Shown here: piece by piece, positions 36,396 to 45,915 of the stretch | Layout of the letters: every line of letters begins with the position of its first letter | Numbering within the stretch: position 1 is the first letter of the stretch | Origin: Vibrio agarivorans | GTDB taxonomy: Bacteria > Pseudomonadota > Gammaproteobacteria > Enterobacterales > Vibrionaceae | Reading direction: 5' to 3' | Assembly (NCBI RefSeq): GCF_030409635.1 | Contig: NZ_JAUFQF010000002.1 | Coordinates: 432,497-496,496 of the forward strand | DNA length: 64,000 nucleotides | The notes under the pieces: generated by a model | Seen by the model: only the letters and a program-made list of their open reading frames with translations | The model's database searches: none | What the model was told of the DNA's origin: nothing | Translations under genes and position numbers: made by a program

Positions 36396-37781
36396 GTGAA
36401 TATACAATACACAACATTTGCGCTTGCTTTGTGCGCGAGTGTTTTGGTGGCAATGATGTCACCTGGAGTGTTTGCTTATACGAATATCGAGCAAAGCTCT
36501 ATTCAGCGAAAACAATCCATTCAGCAGCTCGATGATCTGATCCAGTTTGCCATCAACCGAGATTCAGGGCGCAAGCAGTATCAGGCCCAATCTCAAGCGA
36601 TTCGTGAAACAGGGGTGTCTCAATCGACCCTGATGGATCCCAAACTGAAAGTGGGCTTCGGCGGCCTGCCAGTAGACAGTTTTCGTTTTGACGAAGATCC
36701 GATGACGAATATTTCAGTGGGTTTGATGCAGCAATTCGAGCGTGGCTCTAGCTCTAACTTGAAACAAAAGCGAGCCAATCAACAAGCCGATGGCATGGCC
36801 CTACAGGTGGATGGCCGAGCGATTGATATTGCAAATAGCTTGACTCAACTGTGGTTAGAGCTCGGTTATCAGCAATACGCTCATCAAGTACTGAAAGAAA
36901 ATCGTCGTCTAATGATGGAGATGGAGCAGTTTATCGAGACCAACTATGGTTTGGGCAAAAGTGAAGTGCAAGACTTGCTCAACGCTCAGCTCAATGTAAG
37001 TAAGTTGGATGAGAAAATCCTTAGTAACCAGCAAATGCAGCGTCGCATTTTATCTCAAATGTCCGAATGGCTCGGGGATGAGTGGCTCTATCAAAATAGT
37101 GATGCTATGGCGACCAATCAGATTAGCTGGCCACAACTGGATGACTATCTTGAGTCTGCTGGTGAATCAACTCAGCACTATCAGCGTATCAATGAGCACC
37201 CAGTGGTGAAAATGGCTGACCAAACCATTGCGAGTAATGAGACACAGGTCGCCTTGGCTGAGCAAGCTTACACGCCTCAGTTTGGTGTTGAAGTGATGTA
37301 TGCCTATCGCCAGGCAGACAACATGCGTGGCGAACCTGCCTCTGATCTGGTGAGTGCCTACTTGACGATGGATATCCCGCTGTTTACTGACAACCGACAA
37401 GACAGAGATCTTGCGGCAGCACAGTATCAAGTCGGCGCTTCTCGCTCACAAAAAGATGTGCTTCTTGCTCAGATGAATGCCAAGGTCAACGCGTTATTGA
37501 TTGATCGCATTAACCTCAAAGAGCGTATCGACCGTTTTAAAACAACCTTGCTCAGTCAAGCTAGCGCTCGAACTCAGGCGGTTGAGCGTGGCTATCAGAA
37601 TAATACAGCACAGTATAATGATGTGATTTCCGCCTCTTCAGATGAGTTAACACTGGCTCTTGAATACCAGCGTTTAATTACCGATTTAAGCCTCGTCAAC
37701 AGCAGTCTGTCTGCATTACTTGGAGGGTTTACTTTTCAAGCTAACCCTCCAACGATTACAAACAATGAGTCACTAAGGTAG
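36396..37781 (+). CDS. outer-membrane efflux channel, CusC-like (TolC family)
   Basis: A TolC-family subunit of a heavy-metal RND pump. A signal peptide (NIQYTTFALALCASVLVAMM, ending near VFA) precedes two outer-membrane-efflux repeats with long amphipathic helices (LTQLWLELGYQQYAHQVLKE; LERV-type region TQAVERGYQNN). I choose GTG at 36396 (461 residues) because it places the signal peptide at the N-terminus; the frame is open to a TTG at 36321, which would add 25 residues including CIGCG. No lipobox is present. It is followed 4 bp later by the adaptor gene. Confidence 0.85.
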   Translation: MNIQYTTFALALCASVLVAMMSPGVFAYTNIEQSSIQRKQSIQQLDDLIQFAINRDSGRKQYQAQSQAIRETGVSQSTLMDPKLKVGFGGLPVDSFRFDEDPMTNISVGLMQQFERGSSSNLKQKRANQQADGMALQVDGRAIDIANSLTQLWLELGYQQYAHQVLKENRRLMMEMEQFIETNYGLGKSEVQDLLNAQLNVSKLDEKILSNQQMQRRILSQMSEWLGDEWLYQNSDAMATNQISWPQLDDYLESAGESTQHYQRINEHPVVKMADQTIASNETQVALAEQAYTPQFGVEVMYAYRQADNMRGEPASDLVSAYLTMDIPLFTDNRQDRDLAAAQYQVGASRSQKDVLLAQMNAKVNALLIDRINLKERIDRFKTTLLSQASARTQAVERGYQNNTAQYNDVISASSDELTLALEYQRLITDLSLVNSSLSALLGGFTFQANPPTITNNESLR

Positions 37782-37785
37782 GAAA

Positions 37786-39501
37786 ATGAACAAAACTCAT
37801 CAAGTTGCAGTGATTGCATTACTCGTCGGTGCCGCACTAGGCTTTAGTAGCCGCTATCTTCTACCTTTGCCGTCTCATGATATGGAAGGTATGAAAGCTG
37901 GGGCGAGTAACGCGTCCGACGAGCCCCTCTATTGGGTTGCACCAATGGATCCAAATTACAAACGAGACAAGCCAGGTAAATCACCGATGGGGATGGACTT
38001 AATCCCTGTGTTTGCAGAAGACCTATCCGGTGAAAACGACAAGCCGGGCACGGTGACCATCGACCCTGCTGTAGAGAATAACCTCGGAGTAAAAACGGCA
38101 GCTGTCATGCTGAGTAACCTCTCCCCAAGAATTGAGACTGTCGGTTACGTCGCGTTTGATGAAAGCTTGTTGTGGCAAACCAACGTAAGAGTCGCGGGTT
38201 GGGTAGAAACATTGTTTGTCAATGCAGTCGGAGACCGCGTAAGCAAAGGTGACAAGTTGTTTACGCTCTATTCCCCAGAGTTGGTTAAAGCTCAGGAAGA
38301 ATTACTGAATGCGTATCGCACAGGGCGTAAGGGTTTACTCAAAGGAGCGACTGAGCGCTTGATGACCTTGGGTGTCGATAACGCTCAGATTCAAGCAATC
38401 AAGCGGCGAGGTAAAGCCTCTCAGTCCATTGATATCAAGGCACCAACAGATGGTGTAATTGCAGGCCTTAATATCCGTGAGGGTGGCTATTTGTCTCCAG
38501 CTCAAGCGGTGATCAGTGCTGGACCTCTCGATGAAGTTTGGGTTGATGCGGAAGTGTTTGAACGCCAAGCGCACTGGGTCAGCGCAGGCAGCCAAGCGTT
38601 GATGACACTTGATGCTATTCCTGGGCAAGAGTGGCAAGGCGTGGTGGATTATGTTTATCCGATTCTTGATCCAAAAACCCGAACTTTACGAGTGCGCTTG
38701 AAGTTTGCCAACGAGCGCGGGGCGTTAAAACCGAATATGTTTGCCAACATTGCACTTAAACCACAAACATCAGAGCAAGTGCTGACCATCCCTAGGTCTG
38801 CGGTGATTCGTTCTGGTGGAATGACACGTGTAGTGTTAGCTGAAGGCAGCGGAAAATACCGCTCTGCTCGTATCGAGGTTGGGCGTGAAGCAGGAGAGAG
38901 TATTGAAGTTTTAGAAGGGCTAAAAGAAGGCGAGCGTATTGTGACTTCTGCGCATTTTATGCTTGATTCTGAATCTAGCCAAAGTGCGGAGTTATCCCGA
39001 ATCAATGGTGCGAATGAGCCGGTGGCAACAGTATGGGCTAAGGGCGAAGTGACCAAAGTGATGCTTGATCACCAAATGCTCACCATCAATCATCAGCCGG
39101 TCCCTGAGTGGGAGTGGCCCGGTATGGTCATGGATTTCAGCCTTGCCTCAAATGTCGACACTGATGGATTGCAAGTGGGTTCAGCCATTGAGTTTGAAAT
39201 GCAAAAAGGCGCCACAGGTATGTATGAGGTCGTAGACCTTAAACTTGCTGAAAACGTAATGCCGACAGAGGCATGGGCACTCGGAGAAGTCACCATATTG
39301 ATGGCAGATTTTGGCATGATCACTATTGAGCATCAGGTTGTTGATGAGTGGCAATGGCAGGCGGGGGAGATGAACTTTTCTGTTGAGGATGATGTTGATC
39401 TGTCAGCCCTGGCTGAGGGTGATGCGGTCCGTTTTCTGTTGAACAAACAAGGAGCGAACTATCAACTCAAACAGATAGAGAAAGTAGAGGGTAAACAATG
39501 A
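37786..39501 (+). CDS. cusB: CusB-like RND adaptor with two C-terminal CusF-like domains
   Basis: A 571-residue periplasmic adaptor. After an N-terminal anchor (about 5-27) come a heavy-metal-binding segment (YWVAPMDPNYKRDKPGKSPM, 49-68), the membrane-fusion core (about 90-395; VRVAGWVETLFVNAVGDRV) and two CusF-type beta-barrels at about 416-486 and 497-566. The first has all CusF copper/silver ligands: His436, Trp444, Met447, Met449. The second keeps His516, Trp524 and Met529 but has Gly527 where the first Met should be. In E. coli CusF is a separate protein. The stop overlaps the cusA start by 4 bp. Confidence 0.92.
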   Translation: MNKTHQVAVIALLVGAALGFSSRYLLPLPSHDMEGMKAGASNASDEPLYWVAPMDPNYKRDKPGKSPMGMDLIPVFAEDLSGENDKPGTVTIDPAVENNLGVKTAAVMLSNLSPRIETVGYVAFDESLLWQTNVRVAGWVETLFVNAVGDRVSKGDKLFTLYSPELVKAQEELLNAYRTGRKGLLKGATERLMTLGVDNAQIQAIKRRGKASQSIDIKAPTDGVIAGLNIREGGYLSPAQAVISAGPLDEVWVDAEVFERQAHWVSAGSQALMTLDAIPGQEWQGVVDYVYPILDPKTRTLRVRLKFANERGALKPNMFANIALKPQTSEQVLTIPRSAVIRSGGMTRVVLAEGSGKYRSARIEVGREAGESIEVLEGLKEGERIVTSAHFMLDSESSQSAELSRINGANEPVATVWAKGEVTKVMLDHQMLTINHQPVPEWEWPGMVMDFSLASNVDTDGLQVGSAIEFEMQKGATGMYEVVDLKLAENVMPTEAWALGEVTILMADFGMITIEHQVVDEWQWQAGEMNFSVEDDVDLSALAEGDAVRFLLNKQGANYQLKQIEKVEGKQ

Positions 39502-42500
39502 TTAGTGCCATCATTCGCTGGTCCCTCAGAAACCGATTTCTCGTGTTAGTGGCAACATTATTGTTGACCGTGGGTGGGCTTTACAGTGTAAAAAACACAC
39601 CTGTTGATGCGATACCAGATTTGTCTGATGTTCAAGTCATCATTAAAACAAGCTATCCGGGGCAGGCACCTCAGGTAGTTGAAGATCAAGTGACCTATCC
39701 GTTGACGACCGCAATGCTCGCCGTTCCGGGCGCCGAAACGGTTCGTGGATTTTCGTTCTTTGGTGACTCTTATGTGTACATCATTTTTGATGATGATACC
39801 GACATGTATTGGGCACGTTCGCGTGTACTTGAATATCTGAGTCAAGTCGCGCCAAATTTGCCTCCGAGTGCAGTGCCGACTTTAGGGCCAGACGCAACAG
39901 GCGTTGGCTGGGTTTACAACTATGTGCTGCAAGATAAAACCGGTCAGCATGACTTAGCGCAGTTACGCAGTTTGCAAGATTGGTTTTTGAAATACGAGTT
40001 GCAAACGGTAGATGGCGTCTCTGAAGTTGCCACTGTTGGCGGTATGGTTAAGCAGTATCAAGTGCAGATTGACCCAGCCAAGCTTCGTGCTTATGACTTA
40101 ACACTTCAGCAAGTCAATATGGCGATCAAAAACGGTAATCAAGAAACAGGTGCTTCGGTGATTGAACAAGCAGAAGCAGAGCATATGGTGCGCACTACTG
40201 GTTACTTAACAGGGGTAGAGGATATTCAATCTCTGCCGCTGAAAGTGACCGAAACGGGAACGCCGCTGCTGTTAGGTGATATTGCTGAAATTAACCTTGG
40301 ACCCCAGATGCGCAGAGGCATCTCAGAGTTTAACGGTGAAGGTGAGGCTGTTGGTGGTGTCGTAGTGATGCGCTTTGGTGAAAACGCCAGCGAAGTAATC
40401 GATAAAGTGAAGGCTAAGTTAGATGACTTGCAGCGCAGTCTTCCTGAGGGGGTCGAAATTGTCACTACCTATGACCGTTCAACGCTGATTGATTCTGCAG
40501 TAGAAAATTTGTGGAAGAAGTTAGCGGAAGAGTTCATTGTCGTGGCGGTGGTTTGTGCCCTATTCTTATTCCACATACGTTCATCGCTCGTTATTGCTCT
40601 TAGCTTACCAGTTGGGATCCTCAGCGCATTTATTGTCATGCATTGGCAGGGTATCAATGCCAACATCATGTCATTAGGTGGGATAGCCATTGCCATTGGT
40701 GCGATGGTTGATGGGGCGATCGTCATGATCGAAAACGTGCATAAACACATCGAGAGGACACCACTCAACGATCAAAATCGCTGGCAAGTGATCGGAAAAG
40801 CGGCAGAGGAAGTGGGCGCGCCACTCTTCTTCTCGCTATTGATCATCACATTAAGCTTTGTGCCCGTGTTTGCGCTTGAAGGGCAAGAAGGAAAAATGTT
40901 CTCTCCTCTCGCCTTCACCAAAACTTACGCGATGGCGGCTGCTGCCGGTTTAGCGATTACCTTAGTACCTGTTTTAATGGGGTATTTCATTCGCGGGAAC
41001 GTATTGCCTGAGCATAAAAATCCCGTCAATAAAGCGTTAATTGCGCTCTATCGTCCGCTGTTAAGCATGAGTCTGTCCTATCCCAAAATAGTGATTATTC
41101 TGGCTCTCGTTTTGATGGGGTCTGCGTATTACCCCGCAAGCAAGTTGGGGAGTGAGTTTATCCCGCCACTAGATGAAGGGGATTTAATGTATATGCCGAC
41201 CACTTATCCCGGCATTTCGGTGGGCAAGGCGAGAGAATTGCTGCAACAGACCAACAAGCTCATAAAAACGGTGCCTGAAGTTGATACTGTTTGGGGCAAA
41301 GTGGGCCGCGCGGAAACTGCGACTGATCCAGCGCCTCTAACTATGATTGAAACGGTGATTCAGCTTAAACCACGAGAACAGTGGCGAGAGGGGGTTACGA
41401 CAGAATCTTTGCGTAGGGAGTTTGATCAACTGATTGAGTTCCCTGGTTTAACAAACGCTTGGGTCATGCCGATCAAAACCCGTATCGACATGCTAGCGAC
41501 GGGGATAAAAACCCCAATTGGGATAAAGATAGCGGGACCTGAACTTGAGGTCATTGAGCAGATAGGCGCCGAACTTGAGCCGCTTCTGAGTCGTCTTCCC
41601 GGCACAGCGTCAGTGTATGCGGAACGTGTTGCAGGTGGCCGTTATGTCACTATTGATATTAAACGTCGAGCGGCTGCGAGATATGGTTTGAATATCAATG
41701 ATGTTCAGCAAGTGATTTCGACAGCGATTGGTGGAATGAATGTAGGTGAGACCATTGAGGGGCTAGAACGATACCCTATCAATGTTCGTTATCCACAAGA
41801 CTATCGAGACTCCGTGGTGAAGCTACAAAATCTACCATTGGTGACGCCCAATGGGGCCCGCATCGCCCTCGCGGATGTGGCGGATATTCGGTATGAAGAT
41901 GGTCCTCCAATGATAAAAACAGAAAATGCTCGTCCAAACGGGTGGGTTTTTGTCGATATTGACGGACGAGACCTAGGTACCTACGTAGAGGAAGCCAAAC
42001 AGGTTGTTGCAGAGCAGTTGCAATTGCCTGCGGGTTATTCACTTGCTTGGTCAGGGCAGTATGAATATATGGAGCGGGCGAAAGAGCGGCTCAATGTCGT
42101 CGTGCCAATTACCATTGCGATCATTATGTTATTGCTTTACTTCAGCTTTAGGCGAGTAGGGGAAGTGATGATCATCATGTTGACACTGCCGCTTTCAATG
42201 GTTGGTGGCCTATGGTTGATGCATCACCTCAACTATAACTTTTCCATTGCCGTCGGGGTGGGTTTTATCGCCTTAGCAGGTGTCGCCGTTGAGATTGGAG
42301 TCATTATGTTGGTTTACCTCAATCAAGCATGGCACTACAAAAAACTGGATGTGCAAGAGCAGCAGCAATCTCTGACTATGAGTGATCTCAGTGCAGCCAT
42401 TCGAGAAGGAGCAGGGTTACGTGTCCGTCCAGTGATGATGACGGTGCTCACTGTGATTATAGGCCTTATCCCGATTATGTATGGAGAAGGAACGGGTTCT

Positions 42501-42656
42501 GAAGTCATGCAAAGAATCGCCGCTCCGATGATCGGCGGAATGGCATCGGCACTATTACTGACGTTATTAGTGTTGCCTGCCATCTTCAAATTGTGGAAGC
42601 AACAAGAATTAAAGCAACCCAAACAACCAAATGAAGTCACTAAAAAGTCTTACTAA
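39498..42656 (+). CDS. cusA: CusA-like heavy-metal RND efflux pump
   Basis: A 1052-residue inner-membrane proton-driven pump of the heavy-metal efflux (HME) RND group, expelling Cu(I)/Ag(I). It has 12 spans in the usual 1+5/1+5 layout and large periplasmic domains. HME features include TPVDAIPDLSDVQVII, GAMVDGAIVMIENVHKH (acidic residues of the proton relay), PPLDEGDLMYMPTTYPGIS and TRIDMLATGIKTPIGIKIAG. Methionines in the cleft (MPTTYPG) suit Cu/Ag. It overlaps cusB by ATGA. Confidence 0.95.
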   Translation: MISAIIRWSLRNRFLVLVATLLLTVGGLYSVKNTPVDAIPDLSDVQVIIKTSYPGQAPQVVEDQVTYPLTTAMLAVPGAETVRGFSFFGDSYVYIIFDDDTDMYWARSRVLEYLSQVAPNLPPSAVPTLGPDATGVGWVYNYVLQDKTGQHDLAQLRSLQDWFLKYELQTVDGVSEVATVGGMVKQYQVQIDPAKLRAYDLTLQQVNMAIKNGNQETGASVIEQAEAEHMVRTTGYLTGVEDIQSLPLKVTETGTPLLLGDIAEINLGPQMRRGISEFNGEGEAVGGVVVMRFGENASEVIDKVKAKLDDLQRSLPEGVEIVTTYDRSTLIDSAVENLWKKLAEEFIVVAVVCALFLFHIRSSLVIALSLPVGILSAFIVMHWQGINANIMSLGGIAIAIGAMVDGAIVMIENVHKHIERTPLNDQNRWQVIGKAAEEVGAPLFFSLLIITLSFVPVFALEGQEGKMFSPLAFTKTYAMAAAAGLAITLVPVLMGYFIRGNVLPEHKNPVNKALIALYRPLLSMSLSYPKIVIILALVLMGSAYYPASKLGSEFIPPLDEGDLMYMPTTYPGISVGKARELLQQTNKLIKTVPEVDTVWGKVGRAETATDPAPLTMIETVIQLKPREQWREGVTTESLRREFDQLIEFPGLTNAWVMPIKTRIDMLATGIKTPIGIKIAGPELEVIEQIGAELEPLLSRLPGTASVYAERVAGGRYVTIDIKRRAAARYGLNINDVQQVISTAIGGMNVGETIEGLERYPINVRYPQDYRDSVVKLQNLPLVTPNGARIALADVADIRYEDGPPMIKTENARPNGWVFVDIDGRDLGTYVEEAKQVVAEQLQLPAGYSLAWSGQYEYMERAKERLNVVVPITIAIIMLLLYFSFRRVGEVMIIMLTLPLSMVGGLWLMHHLNYNFSIAVGVGFIALAGVAVEIGVIMLVYLNQAWHYKKLDVQEQQQSLTMSDLSAAIREGAGLRVRPVMMTVLTVIIGLIPIMYGEGTGSEVMQRIAAPMIGGMASALLLTLLVLPAIFKLWKQQELKQPKQPNEVTKKSY

Positions 42657-42671
42657 GAAGGAAGGATAGAT

Positions 42672-43208
42672 ATGAAAAAGCAACTAATCGTACTGATGAT
42701 GGCGATAGCATCGACATCCACGTGGGTTCATGCGGAGGGTATGGATCATGGTTCGATGGATCATAGTAGCATGGACCATAGTCAAATGGATCTCAGTAAA
42801 ATGGATCACTCTAATATGAGCATGGAAGGTATGTCAGCAGTTGGTATGCCGGCCCACGGGGCGAAGCCAGACAAAGTGGTGCATGTCATTTTAAGTGATG
42901 ACATGACGATAGACTTTAAGCGAGATGTGAAAATTGAACCGAATGATGTGGTGCAGTTTGTCGTTATGAATACCGGAAAAATGGACCACGAGTTTGTTAT
43001 AGGGTCGCATGAGGAGCAACAAGCGCACCGAGAGATGATGGCTACGATGGAGGGAGATCATCATCATGATTCTGGAAACTCAGTAACAGTCGCACCAGGT
43101 AAAGCCAAACAAATATTATGGCACTTCCACGGTGAGAAAGAGGTTGAGTTTGCATGCAATATGCTAGGTCATGCGGAATCGGGTATGATTAAAAAGATCT
43201 CATTATAA
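42672..43208 (+). CDS. periplasmic cupredoxin with Met/His-rich N-terminus
   Basis: A 178-residue secreted protein. The signal peptide ends near VHA. An N-terminal tract (residues about 24-54) repeats Met-Asp-His-Ser units (MDHGSMDHSSMDHS), a Cu(I)/Ag(I)-binding composition. The rest is a cupredoxin fold with the apparent type 1 copper ligands His106 (KMDHEF), Cys162 (ACNM), His167 and Met172 (LGHAESGM). It is last in the operon, 15 bp after cusA, so a copper-binding or electron-carrying role in the periplasm is expected. Confidence 0.9.
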   Translation: MKKQLIVLMMAIASTSTWVHAEGMDHGSMDHSSMDHSQMDLSKMDHSNMSMEGMSAVGMPAHGAKPDKVVHVILSDDMTIDFKRDVKIEPNDVVQFVVMNTGKMDHEFVIGSHEEQQAHREMMATMEGDHHHDSGNSVTVAPGKAKQILWHFHGEKEVEFACNMLGHAESGMIKKISL

Positions 43209-43232
43209 ATAGTAAAGATGCTATATGCATAC

Positions 43233-43259
43233 GAAGGCGGCTCATTTGTGGCCGCCTTC
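43233..43259 (+). terminator. stem-loop ending the copper operon
   Basis: A perfect 9-bp GC-rich stem GAAGGCGGC/GCCGCCTTC with a 9-nt loop, 24 bp after the last stop. The following tract is TATCATAAT, so T-richness is poor, but position suggests termination. Confidence 0.65.
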
Positions 43260-43769
43260 TATCATAATAGCTACTTTCCATAAGCCCGTTTTTAGACAAA
43301 ACTAATACGCAAAATGTAATTAAAAATTTGATCAATCTCTCCTTTTACGCTTTTTAAGAAATAATTGAATTAGAAACCTTGAAAAGCGGTCAAAAGTCCC
43401 CATTTTTGACGTGTATTCGCTGTTTTTTCTCGTTCAACCATGAAAATTGGTCGAAAACGGAGCAGTTGAGATGAATTTATGATTATTGAGTGTTCGATAC
43501 AGGGGATCGGCTCGACAGGCTAAGCTCAGGTCGTTAGAATGCTTCGTCTAAATTTTTACCCTGAGACTAATCGGAGATACCTTTTTGGGGCTTTGCTGCT
43601 GGAAGATATCACTCATTAGTCCGGTACGCGGTTGGTTAACCGAGTATCGATGCTCAATTTAAATAAGCGTTCTAAGAGCGCTAAACAAGGATGCAGTCAT
43701 ACTCACTAGAATAGTCAGTTTGGCTCATACGCTCAGAGAACTCTGAGCCATTTTTGAGGTTTATAAACA
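43260..43769. other. tig upstream region
   Basis: No gene seen in about 500 bp. The last part is the probable tig leader. It ends with two alternative hairpins and a T-run directly before the ribosome binding site (43721-43755). No tRNA or known RNA was recognised. Confidence 0.5.
43721..43755 (+). terminator. terminator-like hairpins abutting the tig ribosome binding site
   Basis: Outer stem TGGCTCA (43721-43727) with TGAGCCA (43744-43750), or inner perfect stem GCTCAGAG (43731-43738) with CTCTGAGC (43741-43748); both use the same 3' strand and are followed by TTTTT then GAGG, the Shine-Dalgarno site of tig. It may end an upstream transcript or attenuate tig. Confidence 0.6.
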
Positions 43770-45074
43770 ATGCAAGTTACTGTTGAAACGCTAGAGGGCC
43801 TACAGCGCCGTCTTAACATTACTGTTCCTGCGTCTAACATTGAAGATGCGGTAACAGCTGAACTACGCAACATCGCGAAAAACCGTCGCTTTGATGGTTT
43901 CCGTAAAGGTAAAGTACCGATGAAGATGGTTGCTAAGATGTACGGTAAAGCGGTACGTCAAGATGTTCTAGGCGAAGTAATGCAGCGTCACTTCATCGAA
44001 GCGATCGTTAAAGAGAAGATCAACCCAGCTGGCGCACCAACTTTTGAACCAGTTGAAAACGCTGAAGGTCAAGACCTAGTATTCAACGCAACGTTCGAAG
44101 TTTACCCAGAAATCGAACTTGCTGGTCTAGACGCAATCGCTGTTGAGAAGCCAGTTGCTGAAGTTAAAGACGCAGACGTTGAAGAGATGATCGAGACGCT
44201 ACGTAAGCAACAAGCGACTTGGGCTGAAGTTGAAGGCGCTGCTGAAGAAGGCACTCGTGCAACTATCGATTTCGTTGGTTCTATCGACGGCGAAGAGTTT
44301 GAAGGCGGTAAAGCTGAGAACTTCCCACTAGAAATGGGCGCTGGTCGCATGATCCCTGGTTTTGAAGACGGTATCACAGGTAAGACTGCTGGTATGGAAT
44401 TCGAAATCGACGTGACTTTCCCAGAAGATTACCACGCAGAGAACCTAAAAGGTAAAGCAGCTAAGTTCGCAATCAAAGTGAACAAAGTTGAAGCGCGTGA
44501 GCTTCCAGAAATCAACGACGAGTTCGTTGCTAAGTTCGGTGTTGCTGAAGGCGGTGTTGACGCACTTAAAGCTGAAGTACGCAAGAACATGGAGCGTGAG
44601 CTTAAGCAAGCTGTTAAGAACCGCATCAAAGAGCAAGCGATTGACGGTCTAGTTAACGCGAACGACATCGACGTTCCTGCTGCACTTATCGACCAAGAGA
44701 TCGGTGGTCTACGTCAGCAAGCAGCTCAACGCTTCGGTGGTAACCCAGAAGCTGCTGAACAGCTTCCACGTGAACTGTTCGAAGAGCAAGCTAAGCGTCG
44801 CGTAGCAGTTGGCCTACTACTTGGTGAAGTTATCAAGTCAGAAGAGCTAAAAGCTGATGATGAGAAAGTGAAAGCACTAATCGAAGAGATGGCAACAGCT
44901 TACGAAGACCCATCAGAAGTGATTGCTTACTACGAGCAAAACGAGCAAATGATGAACAACATGCGTAACGTTGCTCTAGAAGAGCAAGCTATCGACGCGA
45001 TCATCGCTAAAGCACAAGTTACTGAGAAAGAAGTTGGCTTCAACGAGCTAATGAACCAGCAACCTGCTGCTTAA
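43770..45074 (+). CDS. tig: trigger factor
   Basis: The ribosome-bound chaperone and prolyl isomerase that meets nascent chains. The 434-residue protein has the N-terminal ribosome-binding domain with its signature loop [11 protein letters not shown] (about 43-53), a FKBP-type isomerase domain (about 150-245; [17 protein letters not shown]) and the helical C-terminal chaperone domain. Codon bias is extreme, as expected for an abundant protein. The gene order tig-clpP-clpX-lon is the standard one. Confidence 0.98.
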   Translation: MQVTVETLEGLQRRLNITVPASNIEDAVTAELRNIAKNRRFDGFRKGKVPMKMVAKMYGKAVRQDVLGEVMQRHFIEAIVKEKINPAGAPTFEPVENAEGQDLVFNATFEVYPEIELAGLDAIAVEKPVAEVKDADVEEMIETLRKQQATWAEVEGAAEEGTRATIDFVGSIDGEEFEGGKAENFPLEMGAGRMIPGFEDGITGKTAGMEFEIDVTFPEDYHAENLKGKAAKFAIKVNKVEARELPEINDEFVAKFGVAEGGVDALKAEVRKNMERELKQAVKNRIKEQAIDGLVNANDIDVPAALIDQEIGGLRQQAAQRFGGNPEAAEQLPRELFEEQAKRRVAVGLLLGEVIKSEELKADDEKVKALIEEMATAYEDPSEVIAYYEQNEQMMNNMRNVALEEQAIDAIIAKAQVTEKEVGFNELMNQQPAA

Positions 45075-45124
45075 TAGGCAGAAACGAAGCTAATTGGTTG
45101 ACTAACCATTAACTCACTGCTAAC

Positions 45125-45166
45125 AATGGTCCGTGTGATAATTTATCATCCGGGCCATTTATTTTT
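45125..45166 (+). terminator. terminator-like hairpin between tig and clpP
   Basis: Outer 9-bp stem with one G-U pair (AATGGTCCG 45125-45133 with CGGGCCATT 45151-45159), internal loop, inner stem TGATAA/TTATCA, then TATTTTT. It ends 14 nt before the clpP start and may terminate tig or attenuate clpP. Confidence 0.7.
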
Positions 45167-45180
45167 AGGGATATAAGACT

Positions 45181-45807
45181 ATGAGCTACCAAGAAAAAAA
45201 TGCAATGTCGCCAATTCTTGACGCGCTAGTACCAATGGTAGTAGAGCAGACATCTCGTGGCGAACGTTCATACGATATCTACTCACGTCTATTAAAAGAG
45301 CGTGTGATTTTCTTAACGGGTCAAGTGGAAGACCACATGGCGAACCTCGTTGTGGCTCAGCTGCTTTTCCTAGAGTCTGAAAATCCAGATAAGGACATTT
45401 TCCTTTACATCAACTCTCCGGGCGGTAGCGTGACTGCAGGTATGTCTATCTATGACACAATGCAGTTTATTAAGCCAAACGTAAGCACTGTATGTATGGG
45501 TCAAGCTTGTTCAATGGGTGCGTTCCTGCTTGCTGGTGGTGCACCAGGTAAGCGCTACGTACTACCGAACTCTCGCGTGATGATTCACCAACCACTAGGT
45601 GGTTTCCAAGGTCAGGCGTCTGATATTCAGATCCACGCGCAAGAAATTTTGACTATCAAACAAAAACTAAACACGCTTCTTGCTGAACATACTGGTCAGC
45701 CATTAGAGGTTATCGAGCGCGATACTGACCGCGATAATTTTATGGCCGCTGATCAAGCTGTTGAGTACGGGCTTGTTGATGCAGTGTTGACACACCGCGG
45801 TGAATAA
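45181..45807 (+). CDS. clpP: ATP-dependent Clp protease proteolytic subunit
   Basis: The serine peptidase that forms the ClpXP and ClpAP barrel. At 208 residues it has the catalytic triad Ser111 ([11 protein letters not shown]), His136 (MIHQPLGG) and Asp185 (DTDRDNF), aligned with E. coli ClpP numbering. The N-terminal ~14 residues are the propeptide. It precedes clpX by 108 bp. Confidence 0.98.
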   Translation: MSYQEKNAMSPILDALVPMVVEQTSRGERSYDIYSRLLKERVIFLTGQVEDHMANLVVAQLLFLESENPDKDIFLYINSPGGSVTAGMSIYDTMQFIKPNVSTVCMGQACSMGAFLLAGGAPGKRYVLPNSRVMIHQPLGGFQGQASDIQIHAQEILTIKQKLNTLLAEHTGQPLEVIERDTDRDNFMAADQAVEYGLVDAVLTHRGE

Positions 45808-45833
45808 TCGTTAATAACGAGTGAATACACACA

Positions 45834-45868
45834 ATCACTCAACCTTGCTGCGAGCAATGTTGAGTGAT
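45834..45868 (+). other. long stem-loop between clpP and clpX
   Basis: A 10-bp stem ATCACTCAAC (45834-45843) with GTTGAGTGAT (45859-45868), one mismatch, then TTGCT with AGCAA and a 3-nt loop. There is no T-run, so mRNA processing or stability between the two cistrons is more likely than termination. Confidence 0.6.
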
Positions 45869-45915
45869 ATGTAGTAAACTCGTTACGAAAGGAATAAAGG
45901 CTAAGAGGTTAGCGA

